A stretch of DNA of 64,000 nt from Porphyra umbilicalis (lineage: Eukaryota; Rhodophyta; Bangiophyceae; Bangiales; Bangiaceae): assembly GCA_002049455.2 (NCBI GenBank), contig KV918896.1, positions 62,001 to 126,000 on the forward strand. The letters are read 5' to 3'. The notes beneath the pieces are model-generated. The model searched no databases. It saw only the letters and a program-made list of their open reading frames with translations, and was not told the DNA's origin. The position numbers and the translations under genes were made by a program. Positions 54,684 to 64,000 of the stretch are shown one piece after another; within the stretch, counting starts at the first letter, position 1; the number at the start of each line of letters is the position of its first letter.

Positions 54684-55487
54684 AGTTCTCCAAACCGGCC
54701 TGTTTGGAGCGGCGCTGCCGTTCTAGGTCCAAAAGAAGAGCAATCACGCGAGACGACCGCGAGATGCATTAAGGGTTTAGAAAATGCGAACTGGTCTATT
54801 GAGAGCATCTCCACCAATAGAGCCAACCGTCCAACCTAACGGACACGTGTGCACAACGTGTGGTGCTGTCACTGGCTCTCCAAACGCAGAGCCAGAACTA
54901 AGCAGATCACGTCTCAAAATTGGGATCGCCTCGACGTCTGTGGCGGTGGGCCTCTTTTGTGGCACGCCAGTATTCCCACAGATGCACGCCAGAGAATCTC
55001 CATGACTGCCAGATCGTCTCGCAACTGTCGGCGAGTTACGGGTCACTCGTTTTATTGGCTTTCGTAGACCGAACAGGGAACCAGGGGTTGGCCAAACGAC
55101 TCGGGGCGTCTCCAAACAGACCTGTTTGGAGTGGCGCTGCCGTTCAAGTTCTTAAAGAAGGGCGATCCCGCGAGGCCACCCCGAGAGGTACTACGGGATT
55201 AGAAAATGTGAACCGGTCTATTTATGGTCCGTTTCAGCCCCGACACATCCTAGGATTGGAGCTGATCCCAGCCACCAGTGCTCCAACCATCCAAACGGCC
55301 AAACGGTGCCGCGTTCGACTGTGCGGACGGTTGGAGCCATCGGTGGAGACTCTCTGAAGGGTCGTCACAGCTCCGTCACACCCTAGGTTTGGAGCGGATC
55401 CCAGCCACCAGTGCTGTAACCTTTCAAAAGGCAAAACGGTGCCACGTTTGGCTGTTGGGACGGTTGGAGCCATTGGTGGAGATGCTC
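54684..55487. mobile_element. Outer PIF/Harbinger-like MITE, left-truncated, split by its own kind
   Basis: Its left fragment (54684-54802) contains CTGTTTGGAGCGGCGCTGCC and its right fragment (55358-55487) ends in GCCATTGGTGGAGATGCTC. Both match the corresponding parts of complete 552-bp copies. A complete copy sits between them with a TGA duplication on each side. The outer left terminus is missing; TCA follows the right terminus. Confidence 0.7.
54803..55354. mobile_element. Complete 552-bp PIF/Harbinger-like MITE
   Basis: Begins GAGCATCTCCACCAATAGAG and ends with the inverse, GGTGGAGACTCTC. It is flanked by the perfect 3-bp direct repeat TGA (54800-54802 and 55355-55357). A GAGCATCTCC-type terminus with a 3-bp TNA duplication suggests PIF/Harbinger. 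It has the same length as the copy at 56954-57505 and no ORF for a transposase. It has inserted into an older member of the family. Confidence 0.8.
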
Positions 55488-56874
55488 TCAGAGCGGTACC
55501 GACGACGCCCGCATCGAGCCAGCCTCACATTAATTATGAGCGCCACGCATGTCATTGTGTACGCCTGTGATTGGGTGTCAAGCCACGGCGAGCTCTTTAA
55601 AAAAGGGTTCCACAAAGGTTCTGGCAGACTTAATGTATTTGATGGAAAACGGGGGCTATTGTATAAATCGGCTTCAGGAATGCGAAGGCGACGTTCGTGG
55701 GTGCGACCGTCCGTAATCACGCAATCAGGCCCTTTCTTAGCGTTTCCCTCGTTCATGTGCCGCTTCGTGTGACGAGCTCTCGGCTCAGAAAGGTGGCAGT
55801 GGGTTGTCCCTTCGTGTGACAGTGTGAGGCGGTCTATTATAGATGAATTTAATGTAAGTGACTGTCGGTCCAAGGGCTGACCTCAAGCGCTCGGTTGCTG
55901 GGCTCGGCACGGACGCAAACCGATACTTTAAAACAACGTGGTTCAACATATGCCATGAGGGCAACGCCATCGTCGCCCTGCCCTCGTTGCCGGCGCCTCG
56001 TTGCCGAGCCAGACAGGCTGAAATTGAACCCTCGGCGCCACGTTCGGCGAACCAGGATAGCCTCCGTGGATGGCCCATGCAACAGGCTGTGCAGAGCCGG
56101 AGAAGAAGTCAGTTGGGGGCGCAGGTTGGGCCCACCTTAATACCCGCAGCGTGTGCTTGTATCGCCATCTGCCACAGGGCAGCGTAGGGTGCCAGCTGGT
56201 CATTCGGACAAGGCTTGGGAGCGTGTGGGGCTTCGCCGTCGATGGGGGCAGATATGGCCTGACCCGAATGTGTCGTCGCTTTCGGCTGCAGCCAGCAGGA
56301 GGCGACGGACTCGAATGTCCATCACACCAGTCGAATTGAAATTGATTGTTTCCAAGTTTGCACTTGAAATTGTTCGACACGACCAGCACGCCGCGAGGTC
56401 GATGTGATCACATGAAGCAACGTCGGAAAGCTCTTTGCCGACGTTGCTTCGTATGATCACATTGTTTCGCGTTGCAGCCAATAGCTGGCCGCCCAACATC
56501 GTCACATGAACCGTCACACGAACCAAGCCGCAGCTGAGAAAGGACCTCAGACGTCTCGCATCACCGTGAGAGGGGCGCTGCGTTTCCCCCGTCAGACGTC
56601 ATCATTTGAGCGGCCGATCGTCCTTCAATCGTCCTTAACAGCATGACACAGATCAGGATTACATGACCACTCTAGCGTGAATACGCAGTCGTTCCGGCGA
56701 TCATCAGTCATGAGACAAACATGTTTCCGGTCACCACGTGCCTCAAAGTGCTCGAAGCGCCGTCATCTGATCAGATTTCCGTTTTCTTCGGGTCGCCTCG
56801 ATTCCAAAGGCGACCGCGACACCTAAGTCGTGGGGCCAGCCGTAACGAAATGGATGAGCCAGAGAACGTCCTTC
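55488..56874. other. No gene recognised between MITE cluster and LTR
   Basis: Less GC-rich sequence with only short frames. It contains a strong hairpin at 56402-56462. No RNA-gene signature was found. Confidence 0.45.
56402..56462. repeat. Perfect-looking hairpin with about 29-bp arms
   Basis: The arm ATGTGATCACATGAAGCAAC continuing GTCGGAAAG pairs with its inverse around a 2-base centre, with about three mismatches. It could be a foldback element core or a structured RNA. No loop or flanking motif identifies it. Confidence 0.7.
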
Positions 56875-58198
56875 TGTGGGGGAAACCCGCTATCCTCTGG
56901 TGACGCAATCCCCCCGGTATGCGCCGGGGAAGGGGCCGCGAGCACACACGTAGGAGCATCTCCACCAATAGAGCCAACCATCCAACCTGACGGCCACGTG
57001 TGCACAACGTGTGGTGCTGTCACTGGCTCTCCAAACGCAGAGCCAAAACTAAGCAGATCACGTCTCAAACGTGGGCTTGTCTCGATGTCTCTGGCGGTTG
57101 GCCTCTTGTGTGGCACGCCAGTATTTTCACAGATGCACGCCAGAGAATCTCCATGACTGCCAGATCGTCTCGCAACTGTCGGCAAGTTACGGGTCACGCG
57201 TTTTATTGGCTTTCGTAGACCGAACAGGGAACCAGGGGTTGGCCAAACGACTCGGGGCGTCTCCAAACAGACCTGTTTGGAGTGGCGCTGCCGTTCATGC
57301 TCTTAAAGAAGGGCGATCCCGCTAGGCCATCACACGATGTATGACGGGATACGAAATTGTGAACCCGTCTTCTTATGGGCCCTCACAGCCCCGGCACATC
57401 CTAGGATTGGAGCTGATCCCAGCCACCAGTGCTCCAACCATCCAAACGGCCAAACGGTGCCGCGTTTGACTGTGCGGACGGTTGGAGCCATCGGTGGAGA
57501 CGCTCTAATGCCCCCGGAGGAAGCGGCGTGCGGCGCCTCTTTGAGGAGCATGCCAGGTGGGGCTCAGGGCCGCCAAAGAGTCTCACATCCCTCTCTTTCA
57601 GGGCCCGAGTGGGGGAAGGGCCTGACACGGACGAGGGGACACGCGACCCCTCGATCCGGGCCCCCCTGAGGTGCCTGAAATCTTGTGGATGCTTCTTTGA
57701 CCGAGGAAAATCCCGGGTGGGAGATTAAATTTCGGCCACGGTCGATGTCCCGCGAGGACTGCGATCGAGGACTTGAAAATCTGGGGATAAGTCTATAGTG
57801 ATGAATTGGGCAATTACAGTCCAAGCTGGCCTCAATCCAGGCGCCAGATCTCTCTTCTAGTGGAAGGGGGTCCCTTGATCCGTGAATGGGGCCACCAGGA
57901 CCCCGCGTCAGGGACCGTGGCCCGTTGGGCATCGGTCCTCCTATGACCGTCTCTTCCTGGGTCGGGATTGTTCACGTGCTGCCTCTTGTTTCTGAGGGTT
58001 TATGAGTGTATGCTTTTGGGTCATCGTGCGTGTTCGAATAAATCAGCGTTGCGCTTGCGTTAGTTCCGGCGTTCTGGTGCGCTTCGCGCCCTGTGATCCA
58101 GGCGTTCGTGTTCTTCCTCCTTTGTGTCGCTCCGCATCCTGTGCTGGGTCTTCTGACGGGGCCGTGCCCCGTCGCCTGTGCGGGCAGAAGCCACTACA
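56875..58198 (+). repeat. LTR 1 of the second family, 769 bp plus nested MITE
   Basis: Starts TGTGGGGGAAACC and ends CCACTACA. It contains an AATAAA at 58037-58042 and is interrupted by the 552-bp MITE at 56954-57505. Matches 61361-62128. A primer-binding-like TGGTGGATCAGC follows at 58201. Confidence 0.87.
56954..57505. mobile_element. 552-bp PIF/Harbinger-like MITE in LTR 1
   Basis: Begins GAGCATCTCCACC and ends GGTGGAGACGCTC. The flanking triplets are TAG and TAA, one mismatch from a TAA duplication. The second LTR reads ACACGCAATGCCCC across the same site, confirming insertion. Same length as the copy at 54803-55354 and very similar throughout. Confidence 0.85.
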
Positions 58199-58372
58199 TT
58201 TGGTGGATCAGCTCAGCACAGGGTTTGGCTCTTCTTGATCAGTCGAGTCTACCCTGTGTCAGTTCTCACGGTGGTCTTTCTGCTGTGCTTTGTCTTACCC
58301 TTCGGTGTGACTGCTCTGTTGAGGTTGTCTTTGAGGACTGATGTTTTCGCAGGAGGACGTCGTTTTATCGCA

Positions 58373-60469
58373 ATGGAAACCACTGAGGTGACGGAGATTG
58401 GCTCCCCGGGCGCCGGCAGCACGTCACGGGGCGACTGTGACTGAGCCAGTGAGGGCTCGGGGTCGCAGGACCCCGGAGGGATCCCTCCTCGGCGGGAGCG
58501 TCGCGCCGACTCGACAATGCCAGAGCGTGGCGTGCCTAGCGACGGGGGTGGAGATTGAATGGTATTCCCGTCTCTCCCCCCCCATGGTGTGGGGCGCACA
58601 GGCAGAGAAGCACTCCCGTCTCTTCCCCCCCAAGGAGCGGGGGGTGTAGAGGAAAGAACATTCCCGTCTGGCCCCCCCGAAGGTGCGGGGGACGTAGGTG
58701 GAAGGGAATTCCCACCTCCTCGCTTCCAAGGTGTGGAGGGTGGAGCCGAAGGGGCATTCTCGCCTTCTCCTCCTCAACCCCCGGGTGGGTGGGACCAAGC
58801 GGTCCCCCATTTACCATGGGGACCGTATGACGGGCGGGCGAAAGCCGCCGGCCCACCCCGAACACCGCCTCGTGGAGGTTTTGACCGGGCCCCAGCGGGG
58901 GCCCAAGATGCGGCTGCCATATCGGTAGCCCTACAGGATTCGTTGGACACTTTGATTAGCCCCTGACACGATCGACCGTCTCTTATAGACATAGCCATCG
59001 GGACCACACGACGGTCCCGGCGTCGGCGTCGGCGCATGAGTTTCTCCTCCTCGGACGCAGAGTACTCCGGGGGAAATGCGGGCCGCCATGTGCCCAGTCG
59101 ATCGGTCATCCGTACCGTAGAGCACGAGCTGGAAGGGGAAACCCACAGTCGGATTCCCCCTAAGACCGTCCTAGCTGAAGATTGCTAAGCAGCAGTCTTA
59201 GATTGCGCAACTTACGCTTTGGCGAATACCGACATCCGGTACGACCGGACCATGGCGCACGGCCTACGCGGTCTGCGTAAGGACGTATCGGCCACTTTTT
59301 TCCGTGACACAGAGTGGGATGGGACGCCCGCCGTAGGCGTCTTCGAGTTCCTTAGCCGCTTCGTGAAAGCGGGTTACGACAATGATGTCTCGGAGGGCCG
59401 GGCCCTTTATCTCCTTCCCGAGTTCACTAAGGGTGACCTCAAGCGGGAGTTGTATACGTTCATGCCGTGTCTCCAAGGAGGGCGGTGTGGAGAGGTCAGC
59501 TCCTACTTGGAACTGATCAACTGGCTCCTCCGCAAATATGCGGATGAGCAGTCGCTAAGCGATCAAGATGCCTTTTTCCATGGGGCCGCCCAAGAGGCGG
59601 ACGAGACAGAGAATGCTTTCTACGTACGCCTTCGGGGGTAACGTCGCCTGTGTGGCTATATTCACACGTAACGACAAATAAAAAGCCGCTTTATGCAGGG
59701 GCTTGGCTCAGAGATTCGCGCGGATGTGCGGGAACGAAATACCCCTAACATGCCAATGGATTTGCTGGTGCCATATGCCCAGCGGAAGGGGAACATCTGT
59801 CGTGGACGCCACCAGGAACAAAAGGATGAAGAGGACCGACGGGCCGAGGCCCGTCGTGTACGTGGCGCTGCCCGCCCAGCGCCGCGGAAATACGTAACCG
59901 CGGCAGTAACAGCCCCACCTCAGGTGGGGAAAGTTCCTCCGGGTCCTTCCTGATGGGGCCCACCTAAGGTGGGGGAGGCAGATCCCTCCCGCAGGGACCT
60001 CCCGAAGGTTGGTGAAGCGGGTCCATCCCGATGGGGCCCTTCTAATGTGAAGTAGGCCCTTCACGGTCAGGCCCAAGGGGCTTCCGCTAAGGTGGGGGAA
60101 GGACCTCGAGGGCCTTCCCCACGGACTTCCACCAAGGCGACGGAAGCGCCACCTGGTCCTCCCAGGGGGGCTGCGGGTCGTTTCGAGCGACCTTGGACTA
60201 AGAATTGTCTCGCATGTAACATGCGGGGGCATTACTTCAGAGAGTGTGCCCGCCTTGACGCGAGGACAAAGGCTTTGTTAACAAAAGCCTTTTTGGAGCG
60301 GTGCGAAGAGCGCCGCAAGACGGCGGCGGAGGTCCGAAAAGGACAACCGGTCGCGGCGGTGAGGGAACATTATCGTCGCCCGTGGTCCCCTTCGGACGAC
60401 TCGCCCTCTCTAGGGAGAGACGAGGCCGAGCAGGACCAGGAGGATAACTCCCCCTTGAGAAACGAGTAG
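58373..60469 (+). pseudogene. gag of second-family unit 1
   Basis: ATG 58373 corresponds to ATG 62304 of unit 2. The reading frame is broken repeatedly: TGA 58442-58444, stops near 58965, 59186 and 59639, and several shifts. A minisatellite-encoded Pro/Gly-rich stretch (58560-58790) is followed by the capsid region (NTDIRYDRTMAHGL; GYDNDVSEGRALYLLPEF), Arg-rich sequence, and a good CX2CX4HX4C zinc knuckle (CLACNMRGHYFREC near 60210-60250) before TAG 60467-60469. Non-functional. Confidence 0.85.
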
Positions 60470-60602
60470 CGGGTGGGTTTGTCCCACCGTCCCGGAAGAC
60501 GAGCGGGGTAGACCGCAGATGCAAGTCATCCCGGAGGGCCGGGAGGAATCGGCCTAGTCGAGTTGTGGGGGCATCCCAAGGGAGACCCCCAAAGGGCACG
60601 CC

Positions 60603-61360
60603 TTGCGCTTTCAGGCCCTGCTCCAAAAGCATTCCTCCTTTTGGGAGGGGAAGCTAGGCTTCATCCGAGGTGTGGGACACCGGATCCGACTGCACCCTGG
60701 GGCTGTTCCCATTAGACAGCACCCATACAAGGCCGGGCCAATGGCCCAGGAGAGAGAGAAAGGGGAAATCGAGCGTGTGCGCTCGGTGGAAGTGATTGAA
60801 CCCACAAGCGGGAAATGCGCTAGCCCCGTGGTGATGGTACAGAAGCTTGATGGCTCGGCACGCATCTGTATCGATGACAGAAAGCTCAACTTGATGACTA
60901 TCAAGGATGCGTACCCCATCCTCCGGATGGATGAGTGAATTGACTCCCTAGGGGACGCCAGGGTGTTCTCCACCCGGGACTGTATTGTGGGTTCCTGGAA
61001 AATACCAGTAGCCGAGGAGGACGAACACCTCCCGGCTTTCACGTGCGACTCAGGCGCGTGGCAATGCGTGCGCCTTCTCTTTTAGTTTTGCAACGCCCCT
61101 GCGACTTTCCGACGCGCCAAAGATATGATCCTGGTCAATGTGCAGTGGGAGATATATTTAGTGTATTTAGATGATGTGATTGTTCTTTCAGGGTCCCCCA
61201 AGGAGCACTTACAGCACCTTGACGAGGTGCTAACCCTGCTTGGGAAAGCAGTGGTCACCTTGAACGCGTCTAAGTGCTGATTCTTTCAGGAGGAAGTGAA
61301 ATACCTCGGTCATGTGATCCGACCAGGGCGGGTAAATGTCCTGGAGAAGAATCTCCTGGC
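60603..61360 (+). pseudogene. Truncated Ty3-type reverse transcriptase
   Basis: Contains HRIRLHPGAVPIRQHPYK, SPVVMVQKLDG, DDRKLNLMTIKDAYPILRMD, FCNAPATF and the active-site YLDDVIVLS (near 61165-61190). Stops occur at 60936-60938 (TGA), near 61083 (TAG) and near 61278 (TGA). The sequence ends at YLGHVIRPGR...LEKNLL, where LTR 2 begins. No protease is visible between gag and RT. Confidence 0.87.
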
Positions 61361-62128
61361 TGTGGGGGAAACCCCCTCTCCCCTGATGACGCGATCCCCC
61401 CGGTATGAGCCGGGGGAGGGGCCGCGAGCACACACGCAATGCCCCTAGAGGGAGCGGTGTGCGGTGCCCCTTCGGATCGCATGCCAGGTGGCGCTCAGGG
61501 CCACCCCCGAGTCTGACATCCCCCTTGCCCAGAGGCAGAGGGGGACAGGGTCTGACGCGGACGAGGGGCCACGCGACCCCTCGATCCTGGCCCCCTAGAG
61601 GGGCCTGGAAGCTTGTGGAAGCTCCTTTGGCTGGGGAGAAGCCCGGGGCCGAGATTAAATATCGGCCACTGTCGATATCCCACGAGGACTTCGATCGGAG
61701 AGTTGAAAATCTGGGGATAAGTCCCTAGTGATGTATTGGGCAATTTCAGTCCAAGCTGGCTTAAATCCAGGGACCATATCTCTCTTCCAGTGGTAGGGGG
61801 TCCCTTGATCCGTGAATGGGGCCACCAGGACCCCTCATCAGGGACCGTGGCCCATCGGGCCCCGGCCCCCCTACGACCGTCTTTTCCTGGGTCGGGATTG
61901 TGCACGTCCTGCGTCTTGTTTCTGAGGGTATATGAGTGTATGCTTTGGGGTCATCGTGCGTGTTCGAATAAATCAGCGTTGCGCTTGCGTTAGTTCCGGC
62001 GTTCTGGTGCGATCCGCGCCCTGTGATCCAGGCGTTCGTGTTCTTCCTCCTTTGTGTCGCTCCGCATCCTGTGCTGGGTCTTCTGACGGGGCCATGCCCC
62101 GTCGGCCTTGCGGGCAGAAACCACTACA
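61361..62128 (+). repeat. LTR 2 of the second family, 768 bp
   Basis: Same ends and length as LTR 1 without its MITE. AATAAA at 61967-61972. It abuts the truncated RT on the left and a primer-binding-like TGGTGGATCAGCGC (62131) on the right. Confidence 0.88.
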
Positions 62129-62303
62129 TTTGGTGGATCAGCGCTGGACAGGGTCTGGCCCTTCTTGATCAGTCGAGTCTACCCTGTGTCAGTTCTCACG
62201 GTGGTCTTTCTGCTGCGCTTTGTCTTGCCCTTGGGTGTGACTGTTCTGTTGAGATCGTCTTTGAGGATTGATTGTTTCCGCAGGAGGACGAAGTCATCCC
62301 GCC

Positions 62304-64000
62304 ATGGACACCACTGGGGTGGCGGAGATCGGCGCTTCGGGCGCCGGCAACCCGTCACGGGGCGACCGTGACGGAGCCAGCGAGGACTCGGGGTCTCAGG
62401 ACCCCGGAGGGATCCCTCCTCGGCGGGAGCGTCAAGCCGGCACCGCCACGCCGGAGCGTGGCGCGCCGGGCGACGGAGGTAAAGACGGAAGGGTATTCCC
62501 GTCTCTTCCCCCCCATGGGGTGGGGGGCACAGGCGGAAGGGTATTCCCGTCTCTCCCCCCCCAAGGAGCGGGTGATGTAGACGGAGGGGTATTCCTGTCT
62601 CTTTCCCCCCAAGGTGCGGGGGGCGTAGGTGGAAGGGAATTCCCACCTCCTCCCCTCCAAGGTGTGGAGGGTGGAGCCGGAAGGGAATTCCCGCCTCCAC
62701 CTCCTCTCACCCCGGGTTGGCGGGACCAAGCGGTCCCCCGTTTACCATGCGGCCCTGATGACGGGCTGGCGAGAGCCGCCGGCCGACCCCGAACACCGCT
62801 TCGTGGACGTGGTGACCGGGCCCCAACGGGGGCCCAAAGCGCGGCTGCCATATCGGCAGCCCTACGGGATTCGTTGGACGCTTTGATTAGCCCGCTACAC
62901 GATCGACTGTCTCTCATCGAGACAGCCCTCGGGACCACTAGACGGTCCCGGCGCCGACGTCGGCGCATGCGTTCCTCCTCCACGGACGAGGAGTACTCCG
63001 GGGGAGACTGGGGTCGCCATGTACCCCGTCGATCGGTCACCCGTGCCCTGGGGCACGAGCTGAAAGGGGAATCCCAGAGTCGGATTCCCCCTAAGATCGT
63101 CCCCGCGGACGACCGCTATGCCGCAGTCTTAGACTGCGCAACTTTTTCTTTGGCGAATACCGACATCCGGTACGACCGGACTATGGCGCACGGCCTAGGC
63201 CGTCTGCGTAAGGATATATCGGCCACTTTTGACCGTGATGCAGAGTGGGATGATACGCCCGCCTGAGGCGTCCTCGAGTTCCTCAGCCGCTTCGTAAAAG
63301 CGGGTGACGACAATGACGTCTCGGAGGGCCGAGCCCTGTATCTCCTTCCCGAGTTCACTAAGGGTGATCTCAAACGGGAGTTGTATACGATCATGCCGTC
63401 CCTCCAAGGAGGGCGGAGTGGAAACGTCAGCTCCTACTTGGAACTGATCAACTGGCTCCTCCGCAAATATGCGGATGAGCAGTCGCTAAGCGACCAAGAT
63501 GCCATGTTTCATGGGGCCGCCCAAGAGGCGGAGGGAACAGAGAATGCTTTCTACGTACGCCTTCGGGCGTAACGTCGCCTGTGTGGCTATATTCACACGG
63601 AAGGACAGATGAAAAGTCGCTTTATGCAGAGGCTGGGTTGGGAGATTCGCGCCGATGTGCGCGAACATAATACCCCCAACACGCCAATGGACCTGCTGGT
63701 GCAATGTGCCCAGCGAAAGGGGGACGTCTGTCGTAGGCGCCTCCAGGAGCAGAAGGATGAAGAGGACCGACGGGCCGAGGCCCGTCGGGTGCGTCGCGCT
63801 GCTCGACCAGCGCCGCGGAAATACGTAACCGCAGCCGTAACAGCCCCACCTCAGGTGGGGGAAGTTCCTCCGGGTCCTTCCCGATGGGGCCCACCTAAGG
63901 TGGGGGAGGTGTATCCCTCCCGAAGGGACCTCCCGAAGGTTGGTGAAGCAGGTCCATCCCGATGGCGCCCCCCTAAGATGAAGGAGGTCCCTCAAGGACA
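62304..64000 (+). pseudogene. gag of second-family unit 2, runs off the window
   Basis: ATG 62304 opens a frame better preserved than unit 1, interrupted only by TGA 63264-63266 and TAA 63570-63572, and still open at 64000. It encodes a Pro/Gly-rich region made of tandem repeats (about 62490-62720), RRRRRR and acidic segments, then NTDIRYDRTMAHGLGRLRKD, DDNDVSEGRALYLLPEF and YVRLRA. The downstream Arg-rich and GP/PKVGE-repeat region (63770-64000) precedes where the zinc knuckle should lie. The TAA at 63570 is also present in unit 1 (59639-59641). Confidence 0.85.
62490..62720 (+). repeat. gag-internal minisatellite, about 48-60-bp unit
   Basis: A unit of the type GGAAGGGTATTCCCGTCTCT followed by CCCCCCA and GGNGCGGGG repeats about five times in frame, coding for GRVFPSLPPQGAG-like peptides. 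The equivalent array in unit 1 is at about 58560-58790. Confidence 0.8.

Larger units (their letters stand above)
56875..64000 (+). mobile_element. Second Ty3-type family: LTR-gag-RT fragment-LTR-gag
   Basis: Two LTRs of about 768 bp are each followed by a primer-binding-like sequence and a gag gene. Unit 1 (56875-61360) ends inside the reverse transcriptase, where the second LTR begins abruptly. Protease, RNase H and integrase are absent. Unit 2 (61361 onward) runs off the window within gag. The central LTR serves as 3' LTR of unit 1 and 5' LTR of unit 2. Gag resembles that of the 42705-52135 element (DNDVSEG, CG.IH), so the families are related. Units differ by many substitutions and several stops. 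Confidence 0.85.

Overview
This window looks like GC-rich nuclear DNA of a eukaryote that consists almost entirely of transposable elements, many nested in one another. The evidence for a eukaryote is one clear GT-AG intron (21570-21743), AATAAA-type polyadenylation signals, two Ty3/Gypsy LTR retrotransposon lineages, hAT-like and PIF/Harbinger-like miniature elements, and KDZ/SWIM-type transposases. Very high GC, long Gly/Ala/Arg/Pro-rich frames and trinucleotide runs would fit a bangiophyte red alga (Porphyra/Pyropia-like). That taxon is a guess from composition, not shown by any gene. No tRNA, rRNA, CRISPR or bacterial operon structure was seen.

Layout. 1-8.9 kb: a 1.3-kb inverted-repeat element (628-1943) with a hAT-like MITE inside it, an extreme GC island with a possible Gly/Ala-rich protein gene (4297-6722), then repeats. 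8.94-25.28 kb: a 16.3-kb segment bounded by 32-bp inverted repeats with one mismatch. It carries an unrecognised 905-codon ORF, a PIF1-like helicase and a spliced gene that fuses a SWIM-like zinc finger, a KDZ-type transposase core and a C-terminal Ulp1/C48 SUMO-protease domain. 26.1-27.6 kb: a 1.5-kb inverted-repeat element. 28.6-40.8 kb: a second segment bounded by about 90-100-bp imperfect inverted repeats. It holds a second SWIM-KDZ transposase (36155-39916) and, as a separate gene, an unknown domain fused to Ulp1 (29456-32659); both carry in-frame TAA or TAG codons. 40.9-42.6 kb: a hairpin-rich inverted-repeat element with a nested hAT-like MITE. 42.7-52.1 kb: a full-length decayed chromodomain-type Ty3/Gypsy element with LTRs, a 5-bp target duplication, two nested MITEs and an antisense ORF between integrase and 3' LTR. 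53-57.5 kb: small inverted-repeat elements and a 552-bp PIF/Harbinger-like MITE family, one copy inserted in another. 56.9-64 kb: a second, more decayed Ty3-type family arranged LTR-gag-truncated RT-LTR-gag.

How the genes may work together. The most interesting content is the pair of large KDZ-type DNA transposons. The transposase would bind and cut DNA. The PIF1 helicase may unwind or help resolve transposition intermediates. The Ulp1 domain may remove SUMO-like modifiers from transposase or host proteins. In segment 1 the protease is fused to the transposase, and in segment 2 it sits in a separate gene. Boundaries, mobility and function are inferred from inverted repeats and gene content only.
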